Origin: Macrostomum hystrix | Lineage: Eukaryota; Platyhelminthes; Macrostomidae | Reading direction: 5' to 3' | Assembly (NCBI GenBank): GCA_950097015.1 | Contig: CATNEN010000003.1 | Coordinates: forward strand, 6,846,001 to 6,910,000 | Length of the DNA stretch: 64,000 bases | In this document: one piece after another, positions 32,510 to 44,782 of the stretch | How positions within the stretch are numbered: position 1 is the first letter of the stretch | How the letters are laid out: every line of letters starts with the position of its first letter | Position numbers and translations under genes: made by a program | Notes under the pieces: model-generated | What the model was told of the DNA's origin: nothing | Databases searched by the model: none | The model's input: the letters and a program-made list of their open reading frames with translations, nothing else

Positions 32510-33735
32510 TAGATCAAAGAGAGACTAGTTCCCAGAGAGACTAGATCCCAGAGAGACTAGATCCCAGAGAGACTAGATGCCTGAGAGACTAGATGCCTGA
32601 GAGACTAGCTCCCTGAGGGACTAGATACTGAGAGACTAGATGCCTGAGAGACTAGATGCCTGAGAGACTAGCTCCCTGAGGGACTAGATACTGAGAGACT
32701 AGATCCTGAGAGACTAGATCCTGAGAGACTAGATCCTGAGAGACTAGATACTGAGAGACTAGATCCTGAGAGACTAGATCCTGAGAGACTAGATCCTGAG
32801 AGACTAGATACTGAGAGACTAGATCCTGAGAGACTAGATACTGAGAGACTAGATACTGAGAGACTAGATACTGAGAGACTAGATACTGAGAGACTAGATA
32901 CTGAGAGACTAGATCCTGAGAGACTAGATCCTGAGAGACTAGATACTGAGAGACTAGATCCTGAGAGACTAGATCCTGAGAGACTAGATCCTGAGAGACT
33001 AGATCCTGAGAGACTAGATCCTGAGAGACTAGATCCTGAGAGACTAGATACTGAGAGACTAGATCCTGAGAGACTAGATACTGAGAGACTAGATACTGAG
33101 AGACTAGATACTGAGAGACTAGATCCTGAGAGACTAGATCCTGAGAGACTAGATACTGAGAGACTAGATACTGAGAGACTAGATACTGAGAGACTAGATA
33201 TTTAGAGACTAGATCCTGAGAGACTAGATCCTGAGAGACTAGATACTGAGAGACTAGATCCTGAGAGACTAAGATACTGAGAGACTAGATACTGAGAGAC
33301 TAGATCCTGAGAGACTAGATACTGAGAGACTAGATAACTGAGAGACTAGATAACTGAGAGACTAGATCATGAGAGACTAGATACTGAGAGACTAGATACT
33401 GAGAGACTAGATACTGAGAGACTAGATGCCAGAGACTAGATCCCTGAGAGACTAGATACTGAGAGACTAGATTAATGAGAGACTAGATTAATCAGAGACT
33501 AGATTAATGAGAGACTAGATTAATGAGAGACTAGATTAATGAGAGACTAGATTAATGAGAGACTAGATTAATGAGAGACTAGATTAATGAGAGACTAGAT
33601 TAATGAGAGACTAGATTAATGAGAGACTAGATTAATGAGAGACTAGATTAATGAGACACTAGATTAATGAGACACTAGATTAATGAGAGACTAGATTGCT
33701 GAGAGACTAGATAAATCAGAGACTAGATCTCTGGG
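32510..33735. repeat. 15-17-bp minisatellite upstream of the first receptor gene
   Basis: About 80 units of GAGAGACTAGATCCT / GAGAGACTAGATACT, changing to GAGAGACTAGATTAAT after 33465. It begins about 260 bases upstream of the receptor start codon at 32250, so it sits in or next to the promoter. Confidence 0.95.
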
Positions 33736-33739
33736 AATG

Positions 33740-34352
33740 TGAGGCTCTAGTTTATCCTAGAAGTCGCAGGTACGGTTAGCACACCCCGCAGGCAACTAAA
33801 AGTCAGTGTGTCATGTTTGGCTGCCCTACTGAAGGGGCAAGAAATGCAAACATGGCGACTGTTGACGCTGATAAGAGGCGCGCACGTCGATCTCTCCTTT
33901 CCGTCGGTTCGTGCATGGGAAACCGAGTAAAGTACACGGGATTTATTGGAAAAGTAGCGTGTGCATGGTAGTGCATGTTTACATTTCCCTAACAATAAAT
34001 TGACATCCTTGAGATCAATGGCCGATTTTCTGTCAGAAGTTATTAAAATATATGCTTACAAATTATTGATTACGATCACATCCTCATTGACAAATTACAT
34101 TACGTTGGTTTTATATTGTCGCAACATTTAAAGACACTGCTATTAAGTTTTACTATCGTTCTTCTTTATATTAAATTTCATTGGATTGGAAATTAACTTT
34201 TTTTCAGCCTTATATCTTAAAGTTTAACGTATGCAATTAATTTAATAATTAATTTCCATTTAATGGATCCATTCAATCCATTTAATAATGTATGCAATTC
34301 ACAATAAAATATAACTTAAGGGATTTTTTGCGTTAAAAATTGTATAAGAAAA
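33740..34352. other. Spacer between two minisatellites
   Basis: About 600 bases, AT-rich after 34000. The minus-strand ORF at 33747-33995 (82 codons) has no recognisable feature and I do not call it. No RNA gene seen. Confidence 0.4.
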
Positions 34353-35125
34353 CTGCCGGGAGAGTGACACTAATAGTGACTGGAGAGTGACACTAATAGT
34401 GACTGGAGAGTGACACTAATAGTGACTGGAGAGTGACACTAATAGTGACTGGAGAGTGACACTAATAGTGACTGGAGAGTGACACTAATAGTGACTGGAG
34501 AGTGACACTAATAGTGACTGGAGAGTGACACTAATAGTGACTGGAGAGTGACACTAATAGTGACTGGAGAGTGACACTAATAGTGACTGGAGAGTGACAC
34601 TAATAGTGACTGGAGAGTGACACTAATAGTGACTGGAGATGACACTAATAGTGACTGGAGAGTGACACTAATAGTGACTGGAGAGTGACACTAATAGTGA
34701 CTGGAGAGTGACACTAATAGTGACTGGAGAGTGACACTAATAGTGGCAGCAGAGTGACACTAATAGTGGCAGCAGAGTGACACTAATAGTGGCAGCAGAG
34801 TGACACTAATAGTGACTGGAGAGTGACACTAATAGTGGCAGCAGAGTGACACTAATAGTGGCAGCAGAGTGACAATAATAGTGGCAGCAGAGTGACACTA
34901 ATAGTGACTGGAGAGTGACACTAATAGTGGCAGCAGAGTGACACTAATAGTGGCAGCAGAGTGACACTAATAGTGGCAGCAGAGTGACACTAATAGTGGC
35001 AGCAGAGTGACACTAATAGTGGCAGCAGAGTGACACTAATAGTGGCAGCAGAGTGACACTAATAGTGGCAGCAGAGTGACACTAATAGTGGCAGCAGAGT
35101 GACACTAATAGTGGCAGCAGAGACA
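34353..35125. repeat. 23-bp minisatellite just downstream of the second receptor gene
   Basis: About 33 units: GAGAGTGACACTAATAGTGA-CTG in the left part, then AGTGACACTAATAGTGGCAG in the right part with a short mixed zone around 34740-34930. It lies 3' of the receptor stop at 35213, in the spacer between the paralogues. Confidence 0.95.
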
Positions 35126-35212
35126 TTTAGGCAATGCTGAAGTGAAAGAGAAAATGCTTAATCAATCTGTGCCCATCTGGCCGTTGTATTTGAGCCAGCA
35201 TCTTCTGCATCA

Positions 35213-38200
35213 TTAATCTAGCCAGAGCAGTCGATACCGATGCTTCTCAACCAGAGTGAGTTTTAACATCCATTGCTCAGCTGTGTAGCCAGCCGGCAGT
35301 ACAAATACCACGCAGTTCTCGGGGCGAACGATCGCCTCGACTTCCGACAATTTTCTTGGCCAGCGTCGAAAGACAATCTGGCTAGCTGAGTGTGCGATGT
35401 CGTCGTCAGCTTCTTGAAGGTGTCGCTGGAGTTGTCGTCGAATGCTTGGCAGTCTGGGCAGCAGACGAAACAGTTGGAAAACTTCAGGCGGAAGCAACGC
35501 CAACACGACCCGAGTCGGTCGACTGCCACTGCTGGATCTGCGGACTGTGAAAATATGCTTTTCGGTCTACTCGTCAGTAGTATTATTAGAGTATTACAAG
35601 CCAAGCATTTTTATTCTCACCCCCAAGAACCAATGCTAGAGCTATCATAATAGCAGACATTGCTGCAATAATGGCTACCGCAACCGCTGCTGTTAACAAT
35701 TGCCAGCAAAAATCACACCTGGCATTCGATATGCAACCAATAGCAATTGTTGCATTTGCCAAATTTGCTGTAGTAATCTGATTGGCTGACGAATCTGATT
35801 GGCTCGCCCTTAACGCACGCAAATACAATTCCTTCATGCCTGAAATATAATAGCCAATTGAAGTTGATCAGGCTTATAAATTCATTAAAACAATTCCTGA
35901 GACACTAGATCCATTAAAGACTAGATCCATACGAGACTTGATCCATGTGAGGCTAGATGCCTGACAGACTAGATTACTGAGACTAGATGCCTGAGAGACT
36001 AGATGCCTGAGAGACTAGATCCCTAAGAAGAGCAGACTAATAAAAGACTAGATCTATGTGAGACTAGATCCATGTGAGACTAGATCCACGTGAGACTAGA
36101 TCCATGTGAGACTAGATCCATGTGAGACTAGATCCACGTGAGACTAGATCCATGTGAGACAAGATCCATGTGAGACTAGATCCACATGAGACTAGATCCA
36201 TGTGAGACTAGATCCACGTGAGACTAGATCCATGTGAGACTAGATCCATGTGAGACTAGATCCATGTGAGACTAGATCCATGTGAGACTAGATCCATGTG
36301 AGACTAGATCCATTAAAGAATAGATCCCTGAGAGACTAGATCTATGGGAGACTAGATCCTTGTAAGACTAGATCCATGTGAGACTAGATCCATGTGAGAC
36401 TAGATCCACGTGAGACTAGATCCATGTGAGACTAGATACATGTGAGACTAGATCCACATGAGACTAGATCCACGTGAGACTAGATCCACGTGAGACTAGA
36501 TCCATGTGAGACTAGATCCATGTGAGACTAGATCCATGTGAGACTAGATCCATGTGAGACTAGATCCATGTGAGACTAGATCCATGTGAGACTAGATCCC
36601 TGAGAGACTAGATCCATATGAGACTAGATCCACGTGAGACTAGATCCATGTGAGACTAGATCCACGTGAGACTAGATCCATGTGAGACTAGATCCATGTG
36701 AGACTAGATCCACGTGAGACTAGATCCCTGAGAGACTAGATCCATGTGAGACTAGATCCACGTGAGACTAGATCCATGTGAGACTAGATCCACATGAGAC
36801 TAGATCCCTGAGAGACTAGATCCACATGAGACTAGATCCATGTGAGACTAGATCCCTGAGAGACTAGATCCACATGAGACTAGATCCACATGAGACTAGA
36901 TCCACATGAGACTAGATCCACATGAGACTAGATCCATGTGAGACTAGATCCACATGAGACTAGATCCACGTGAGACTAGATCCACATGAGACTAGATCCA
37001 CACGAGACTAGATCCACATGAGACTAGATCCACATGAGTCTAGATCCACATGAGACTAGATCCACGTGAGACTAGATCCACGTGAGACTAGATCCACATG
37101 AGTCTAGATCCACATGAGACTAGATCCACATGAGTCTAGATCCATGTGAGACTAGATCCACATGAGACTAGATCCACATGAGACTAGATCCACATGAGAC
37201 TAGATCCACACGAGACTAGATCCACATGAGACTAGATCCACATGAGTCTAGATCCACATGAGACTAGATCCATGTGAGACTAGATCCCTGAGAGACTAGA
37301 TCCACATGAGACTAGATCCACATGAGTCTAGATCCACATGAGACTAGATCCACGTGAGACTAGATCCACATGAGACTAGATCCACACGAGACTAGATCCA
37401 CATGAGACTAGATCCACATGAGTCTAGATCCACATGAGACTAGATCCACGTGAGACTAGATCCACATGAGACTAGATCCACATGAGTCTAGATCCACATG
37501 AGACTAGATCCACATGAGTCTAGATCCATGTGAGACTAGATCCACGTGAGACTAGATGCCTGACAGACTAGATTACTGAGACTAGATGCCTGAGAGACTA
37601 GATGCCTGAGAGACTAGATCCCTAAGAAGAGCAGATTAATAAGAGACTAGATCTATGTGAGACTAGATCCATGTGAGACTAGATCCACGTGAGACTAGAT
37701 CCATGTGAGACTAGATCCATGTGAGACTAGATCCACGTGAGACTAGATCCATGTGAGACAAGATCCATGTGAGACTAGATCCACATGAGACTAGATCCAT
37801 GTGAGACTAGATCCACGTGAGACTAGATCCATGTGAGACTAGATCCATGTGAGACTAGATCCATGTGAGACTAGATCCATGTGAGACTAGATCCATGTGA
37901 GACTAGATCCATTAAAGAATAGATCCCTGAGAGACTAGATCTATGGGAGACTAGATCCTTGTAAGACTAGATCCATGTGAGACTAGATCCATGTGAGACT
38001 AGATCCACGTGAGACTAGATCCATGTGAGACTAGATCCATGTGAGACTAGATCCACATGAGACTAGATCCACGTGAGACTAGATCCACGTGAGACTAGAT
38101 CCATGTGAGACTAGATCCATGTGAGACTAGATCCATGTGAGACTAGATCCATGTGAGACTAGATCCATGTGAGACTAGATCCATGTGAGACTAGATCCCT

Positions 38201-41200
38201 GAGAGACTAGATCCATATGAGACTAGATCCACGTGAGACTAGATCCATGTGAGACTAGATCCACGTGAGACTAGATCCATGTGAGACTAGATCCATGTGA
38301 GACTAGATCCACATGAGTCTAGATCCACATGAGACTAGATCCATGTGAGACTAGATCCACGTGAGACTAGATCCATGTGAGACTAGATCCACATGAGACT
38401 AGATCCCTGAGAGACTAGATCCACATGAGACTAGATCCATGTGAGACTAGATCCCTGAGAGACTAGATCCACATGAGACTAGATCCACATGAGTCTAGAT
38501 CCACATGAGACTAGATCCACGTGAGACTAGATCCACATGAGACTAGATCCACACGAGACTAGATCCACATGAGACTAGATCCACATGAGTCTAGATCCAC
38601 ATGAGACTAGATCCACGTGAGACTAGATCCACGTGAGACTAGATCCACATGAGTCTAGATCCACATGAGACTAGATCCACATGAGTCTAGATCCATGTGA
38701 GACTAGATCCACATGAGACTAGATCCACGTGAGACTAGATCCACATGAGACTAGATCCACACGAGACTAGATCCACATGAGACTAGATCCACATGAGTCT
38801 AGATCCACATGAGACTAGATCCATGTGAGACTAGATCCCTGAGAGACTAGATCCACATGAGACTAGATCCACATGAGTCTAGATCCACATGAGACTAGAT
38901 CCACGTGAGACTAGATCCACATGAGACTAGATCCACACGAGACTAGATCCACATGAGACTAGATCCACATGAGTCTAGATCCACATGAGACTAGATCCAC
39001 GTGAGACTAGATCCACATGAGACTAGATCCACATGAGTCTAGATCCACATGAGACTAGATCCACATGAGTCTAGATCCATGTGAGACTAGATCCACGTGA
39101 GACTAGTTCCACACGAGACTAGATCCACATGAGACTAGATCCACATGAGTCTAGATCCACATGAGACTAGATCCACGTGAGACTAGATCCACGTGAGACT
39201 AGATCCACATGAGACTAGATCCACATGAGTCTAGATCCACATGAGACTAGATCCACGTGAGACTAGATCCACACGAGACTAGATCCACATGAGACTAGAT
39301 CCACATGAGTCTAGATCCACATGAGACTAGATCCACGTGAGACTAGATCCACACGAGACTAGATCCACATGAGACTAGATCCACACGAGACTAGATCCAC
39401 ATGAGACTAGATCCACATGAGTCTAGATCCACATGAGACTAGATCCACGTGAGACTAGATCCACGTGAGACTAGATCCACATGAGACTAGATCCACATGA
39501 GTCTAGATCCACATGAGACTAGATCCACGTGAGACTAGATACACACGAGACTAGATCCACATGAGACTAGATCCACATGAGTCTAGATCCACATGAGACT
39601 AGATCCACGTGAGACTAGATCCACACGAGACTAGATCCACATGAGACTAGATCCACATGAGTCTAGATCCACATGAGACTAGATCCACGTGAGACTAGAT
39701 CCACACGAGACTAGATCCACATGAGACTAGATCCACATGAGTCTAGATCCACATGAGACTAGATCCACATGAGACTAGATCCCTGAAAGACTAGATCCAC
39801 ATGAGTCTAGATCCACACGAGACTAGATCCACATGAGACTAGATCCCTGACGGAATTGATCCATGTGAGACTAGTTCCCTGAGAGACTCGATACTGAGAG
39901 ACTATTCTGAGATACTGAGATCATAAATACACTGCATTCGTATTATAGAAATGTAACAGCCATTCTTTCTGAACCTTTTCTTACCAGTTAACTTTACGTA
40001 TGTTTTGTGACTTTCAGGCTTGTCAATTTCGAAAATTAGCTGCAAATGGATCAGAATGAATAACAAAATATTTTGGCTTTGTATTTTTTGTAATTTTCAG
40101 GTAATCCTGTTGATACTCGGAGACTTAACTAACCAATGTTGCTTCTTGCTCTTTGAACACATCGTTCTTCTCTAGAACTTTGATCCAATCTTGTGCACTG
40201 AGATGACTCAGCATGTCCAAGTAGCACCATGAAAGATGACAGCTTGCCTGCTTGCGAGATATACCATGGGCATGGAGGAAGATGAGTCTGTGAGTTTGGA
40301 TTGACAGACAGACGATAAAAAGCTTCTCTAAGCCCTAAAGTGGCAATTCCCTGCTTTCTATAATAATAATAAAAAATTGATTACACCTGCCCCAATTGGG
40401 TCAGATGTGCAGCCGACAGCACAGCCGCAGCTAATGCGCGGCGCATCTGAAGGCTGCGTACAGCTGTTCAGTCCATGGACTGGGGGGACGCCACACCCAC
40501 CTTCAATTATCCCAGCTGATGCTGGTACCCATTTATCAGATGGGTGAACTGAAGCAATGCAGAGTTAAGTGTCTTGCTAAAGGACACAAATTGTTCAGGG
40601 GAGTCGGGAATCGAACCCCCGACCTTCAAGTCGTGAGTCCGACGCCCTAACCACTAGGCTACAACCTCTACCTTACTATATTTCTACTAAAAATGCTGTT
40701 AAAGCGAATTACTCTCTGAACAATTGAGACAGGGTTTTTAATGGTATATTGAATATTCTGGTATTAGACGGGGGTCGGTAGTGGTCTAACGCCTCTTGCA
40801 CCAAGGGCCCTGAGCTCGATTCCGCGGCGAGGCCACATTCATTTAGGGTGCAGCCGCGGAGAGAAGGCTTGCGGGGCTTGTCGCGCAATCTACGCCCTTG
40901 AGGGCCAACCTCCAAGGCAAAGTGAGAGTGTACACTGCCTGACGATGAGAAAGTCAGGGCAGATGTACACACCTGTGTGAGCGTGTGCCTGCGTACGGTA
41001 TCTGTGTGCGTTTGTACTCAGGAGTCCTCGCTGGCTGCGGGTCCAGTGTCACCAAATGATGTGCCGCAACCCTCCTGCAATTATTATTTATTGTTATTAA
41101 TACTGGTAATTGCCGAAATCTAACCTTTGCACTTTCATTTCCATAGCGACTGAAGCTAGCTCTGATTTTTTCGCTGTAATTGGTCTCACTGTCACTGGGA

Positions 41201-44200
41201 GCTGTGACCAGGCCGAACAGTCTGTCAACCTTTGGTAACACCTGGCGGTTCCGCTGCGGAGTCAAATACTGGCTCTGGCTCGTATCGGTTTCACTGCGGA
41301 GAATGTAGGCATAGACTGGCGTCCAGGTGGCCATGTCGCGGTGCTTTGATTCAGCTGGTTCGTCAGTGAGGGTTGATGCGGAAAACGAGGCCACAGGTAA
41401 ATTATGCGAAATAGTGGCATGTTGGAAAGTCTGAGTTATGAGATTCCAAGCTCAGACGAGACGGAAGCTGAGATAGAAACCGTACCATCATAACATATAA
41501 TAAAGTAATATCATGACATCCTGAGCACAACAACCCAACAGCACACAACTTACAATCCCTTCACTCTTGAGCCTCTACAACCCCCAGCCTCAGACACTCA
41601 ACCCACAACCCCAGACACCCAACCCACAGCCTCAGACACCCAACCCACAGCCTCAGACACCCAACTCACAACCTCAGACACCCAACCCACAGCCTCAGAC
41701 AACCAACTCACAGCATCAGACACCCAACCCACAGCCTCAGACACCCAACCCACAGCCTCAGACACCCAACTCACAGCATCAGACACCCAACTCACAACCT
41801 CAGACACCCAACCCACAGCCTCAGACAACCAACTCACAGCCTCAGACACCCAACCCACAGCCTCAGACACCCAACTCACAACCTCAGACAACCAACCCAC
41901 AACGTCAGACACCCAACCCACAGCCTCAGACACCCAACCCACAGCGTCAGACACCCAACCCACAGCATCAGACACCCAACCCACAGCGTCAGACACCCAA
42001 CCCACAGCATCAGACACCCAACCCACAGCATCAGACACCCAACTCACAACCTCAGACACCCAACCCACAACGTCAGACACCCAACCCACAGCCTCAGACA
42101 CCCAACCCACAGCGTCAGACACCCAACCCACAGCATCAGACACCCAACCCACAGCATCAGACACCCAACCCACAGCCTCAAACACCCAACCCACAACGTC
42201 AGACACCCAACCCACAGCCTCAGACACCCAACCCACAACGTCAGACACCCAACCCACAACCTCAGACACCCAACCCACAACGTCAAACACCCAGCCCACA
42301 ACGTCAGACACCCAACCCACAGCATCAGACACCCAACCCACAGCGTCAGACACCCAACCCACAGCCTCAGACACCCAACCCACAACGTCAGACACCCAAC
42401 CCACAGCGTCAGACACCCAACCCACAACGTCAGACACCCAACCCACAACGTCAGACACCCAACCCACAGCATCAGACACCCAGGGACTACTGAATACTCT
42501 TTAGTAGTCCTTAGTAGTACCTTCGGGTATTTAGTGGTCCCTGCAGACACCCAACCAAACTCCCCAGACACCCTTAGTCATTTGTTGCACCTGAAACTCA
42601 CATGGTATGTAGAAACCATAAAATGTAGTTCGACTCTGTGTTTCCAGCACGATGACAATCTTGGATCCTTCGAATTTATCTTCCCCAAAAGCCGCATCCA
42701 CTAGCAGCACTTTCGTCTGTTCATCAGAAGGGCCGCAGCACTCGAACACTAGATAATGCAGCGTTTTTCCTTCCGGATCTTTCAAAGCCAGAATCGAACT
42801 GTTCGTGACGGAGTTGCTGTCTGGCAGTCGAATGCTGATGAGCAGAGCAGACGGGATTTGTGACTGCTCACGAAAGCAGGTGCTATAGGATATTTCCTCA
42901 TCGATTTCGCAATGCGCTCGGCTGTGCGACAGAGGTGTGACGACTTTCTGGAAATGAAGGGCAATTAGAAATTCAGAAATTCAAGTTTCCCTAGTAACTC
43001 GCCAATAACAAGGTGTGTAACAAGGTGTGTCAATAACAAGCCTTGACTTTCCCATCGCCGGGTAGTGTACAGTCGCACTGTGTCTTTAACTGTAGAAATA
43101 TCACGCTATTTTTTCACGCTGATATTGGTTCAGTAATACTAAAATGAACTATAAAATCAACAAAAATAGTCGGCATAGTTTCCAGGGGTGTTGCAAAAGT
43201 TTCCGGACTAATGCTCGTCATGGTGATAATTTTAGTCTGATTCAGCAAAAAATTTAAACAGACAAACAGTCAACTGTATTTTATAATATTATAAAGTTTC
43301 AGAAAGTTTGGAGTTGATGGTCCAAAGTAATAAGCGATTGTACACTAGATTATTATAGTCATGAATTACGATTTCCGAGTTACAGCTACCAATCACTGTC
43401 ACTGTCGCTTCTATCGCCGGATACGTCCACAGGTTGATTGCTGGCTCGCTCCACGTATTCGCCATTTACGGATATGCATTTTCGGTAGCGCTCAATCAGC
43501 TTGTCGAAGCCAGACCCCCAGAAGCTGGCATCGAACTGACGTAGAGACTTGTTGGCTGCTTCGATGACCTCCTCGCGCATTGTGAAGATCCCGCCCAGAA
43601 TTGGCATCTTCATTGGGCCAAAGAGGTGGAAATCGGCGACGGCGAGATCGGGACTGTAGGCTGGGTGGTTCAGCAGTCGTTGGAAGCTGGCTTTCTTAGA
43701 CCCGAACTCCGATGGATTCTTCGGTCGACTCATTTTCGCTGACTTTTGGTTTGTGAAAAATCGTGTCAACAGCTTCAAAGGGTTTCAACCTATTTTGGCC
43801 CTCATGTATGCTGAGGTTGACTAAGCTGCAGAAAATTTTAGGAAAAGTCTTTTCTACGGCTGAATACCATAGACATCAATTTTCAGCCAAATCAAAGGTG
43901 AATTGTCACCAGGATAGCATTAGTCCGGAAACTTTTGCAACACCCCTCGTATTTGATGGAATTTTGTGAGAATAAAAATTATCCTTATATTTTAGTCCGT
44001 GTTCCGGATTTTCATGGCGATAGGTTGAATATTTTGGGAGATACAGAAAAAAGGGAAATGTGGGTATTTAAAATACCCCCCACAGAGTCGAGCGGATTCG
44101 AGCTCAGGGACCTCTGTGGACTTCTTTCACCACTAACCCTGCTATTCAGGCACTGAACTTCTTATACATTTTCAACGCATTCAACTCACCATATTGTTTG

Positions 44201-44303
44201 GACTCAAGCAAGTTCTTGGCGAGCTGCCAGAAGCATCGCGAACTGCAATCAACAGTGCTAGCAGCAACACCATCGCATTGCTGAGAATCGAATTTGAAAG
44301 CAT
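35213..44303 (-). CDS. Type I membrane receptor-like protein with SEFIR-like cytosolic domain, paralogue 2
   Basis: Exons 44303-44190, 42947-42602, 41354-41125, 40197-40134, 35839-35621, 35544-35213; phases 0, 1, 0, 1, 1; 434 residues. It has a signal peptide (MLSNSILSNAMVLLLALLIA), a Cys- and glycosylation-site-bearing ectodomain, a transmembrane segment (LLTAAVAVAIIAAMSAIMIA) and a cytosolic domain of about 110 residues with VVLALLPPEVF, NCVVFVLPAG and LTLVEKHRYRLLWL. Exon order and phases match paralogue 1, and aligned segments agree (VLPKVDRLFGLVTAPSD with ILPGNADRFYVLVSTP; LVEKHRYRLLW with LMEKHRCFVLQ). It lacks the extra 29-codon exon of paralogue 1 and the late intron inside the cytosolic domain. 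A 39-bp candidate mini-exon (40715-40677, in phase) may exist. Exon 4 is the least certain. Introns hold a mariner relic, two SINEs and two minisatellites. Function beyond receptor-like is inference. Confidence 0.7.
35890..39900. repeat. 4-kb 16-bp minisatellite with E-box units, higher-order period about 1.6 kb
   Basis: About 250 units of GAGACTAGATCCACGT / CATGT / CACAT type, so the unit boundary forms CACGTG, CATGTG or CACATG. An irregular block (GCCTGACAGACTAGATTACT, then CCTAAGAAGAGCAG) occurs at 35960 and again at 37559, showing duplication of a 1599-bp higher-order unit. It lies in intron 35840-40133 of the second receptor gene. Confidence 0.96.
40376..40672 (-). repeat. tRNA-derived SINE, near full length
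   Basis: Read on the minus strand: a tRNA-like head with perfect A box (TAGCCTAGTGG) and B box (GGTTCGATTCC) near 40610-40670, then a body with TCAGTCCATGGACTG reading (palindromic) and GGTGGGTGTGGCGTCC, ending in an AT-rich tail (AATTTTTTATTATTATT). Pol III promoter plus AT tail defines a SINE. Related copies are at 25895, 52736 and 58140. Confidence 0.88.
40765..41098 (+). repeat. Second tRNA-headed SINE family
   Basis: Plus strand: a tRNA-like head (GTCGGTAGTGGTCTAACGCC, then GAGCTCGATTCC as B box) near 40770-40835. A GC-richer body follows (GGCAGATGTACACACCTGTG), with an AT tail (ATTATTATTTATTGTTATTA). It differs in body from the other SINE family here. Confidence 0.75.
41577..42482. repeat. 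21-bp minisatellite in the second receptor gene
   Basis: About 43 units of CAGACACCCAACCCACAGCC type (variants AACGT, AGCAT, AACCT). The 21-bp period gives long repetitive ORFs on both strands (for example 41567-42493 plus and 41598-42479 minus) that I reject as genes. It lies in intron 41355-42601. Confidence 0.95.
43184..43949 (-). mobile_element. Internally deleted mariner element
   Basis: About 766 bp with terminal inverted repeats GGGTGTTGCAAAAGTTTCCG plus GACTAATGCT (left near 43186-43216, right near 43918-43947). TA is next to the right end. The expected length is about 1.3 kb, so the N-terminal half of the transposase is gone. It lies in intron 1 of the second receptor gene. Confidence 0.88.
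43386..43778 (-). pseudogene. C-terminal fragment of a mariner transposase
   Basis: Shows HPAYSPDLAVADFHLFGPMK, the mariner signature around the last catalytic Asp (YSPDLAPSDYHLF type), then LIERYRKCISVNGEYVE, the usual mariner C-terminus. The N-terminal DNA-binding domain and first catalytic residues are absent. Confidence 0.88.
44085..44155 (-). repeat. tRNA-like SINE head fragment
   Basis: On the minus strand: AATAGCAGGGTTAGTGGTG (A-box-like), then GAGCTCGAATCCG (B-box-like), with no SINE body that I can follow. Sits between the mariner relic and receptor exon 1. Confidence 0.5.
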
Positions 44304-44782
44304 CTGAGGCACACGATTCAATCCGAAAATTTCACAAAATTCACAGCAAGAATACTCAAAACAATATGAAGCCACACTGCAGATAAACAATCCACAATGC
44401 ACTGGTCAGCGCTATTCAGTATCTAATCTTGCTGGCCACAGTCACCATTCTGCCAGGTAGAGACTCGCAGAGAGCTACATGTATTCCGAGTTTATATAGG
44501 CTTGAGGTGGTCAGTTTGTCAAGGAATACCTATTTCTTAGGTTGAGTTCTCGTTATCTATATAAGGTTGCTTCAATCAAGACGTAAATGAGTACTCACTG
44601 TGCTGTGCATGCGCAGCATTTACTGCTGATCTTCTTCTATCAACCTTCTTCTATCTTCTATAGAGCCATTTTATGAACTAACTCTTCAATTACGCTCGTA
44701 CTAGCTCGTACTATGCTCTCGTATCTTTAACAGCTAGCTAGGACTACCAAGCCATTTTTTCCGCCTGTTTTTTATACCAAGG

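Noticed and set aside
40600..40672. A genuine tRNA gene
   Set aside because: A and B boxes are present, but no acceptor stem pairs around them and the sequence continues into a SINE body found in other copies.
41567..42571. Long Pro/Gln/Asn-rich ORF and antisense Val/Gly/Ser/Trp ORFs
   Set aside because: They are shadows of the 21-bp array. The period is divisible by three, so all frames stay open; the region is intronic in receptor 2.
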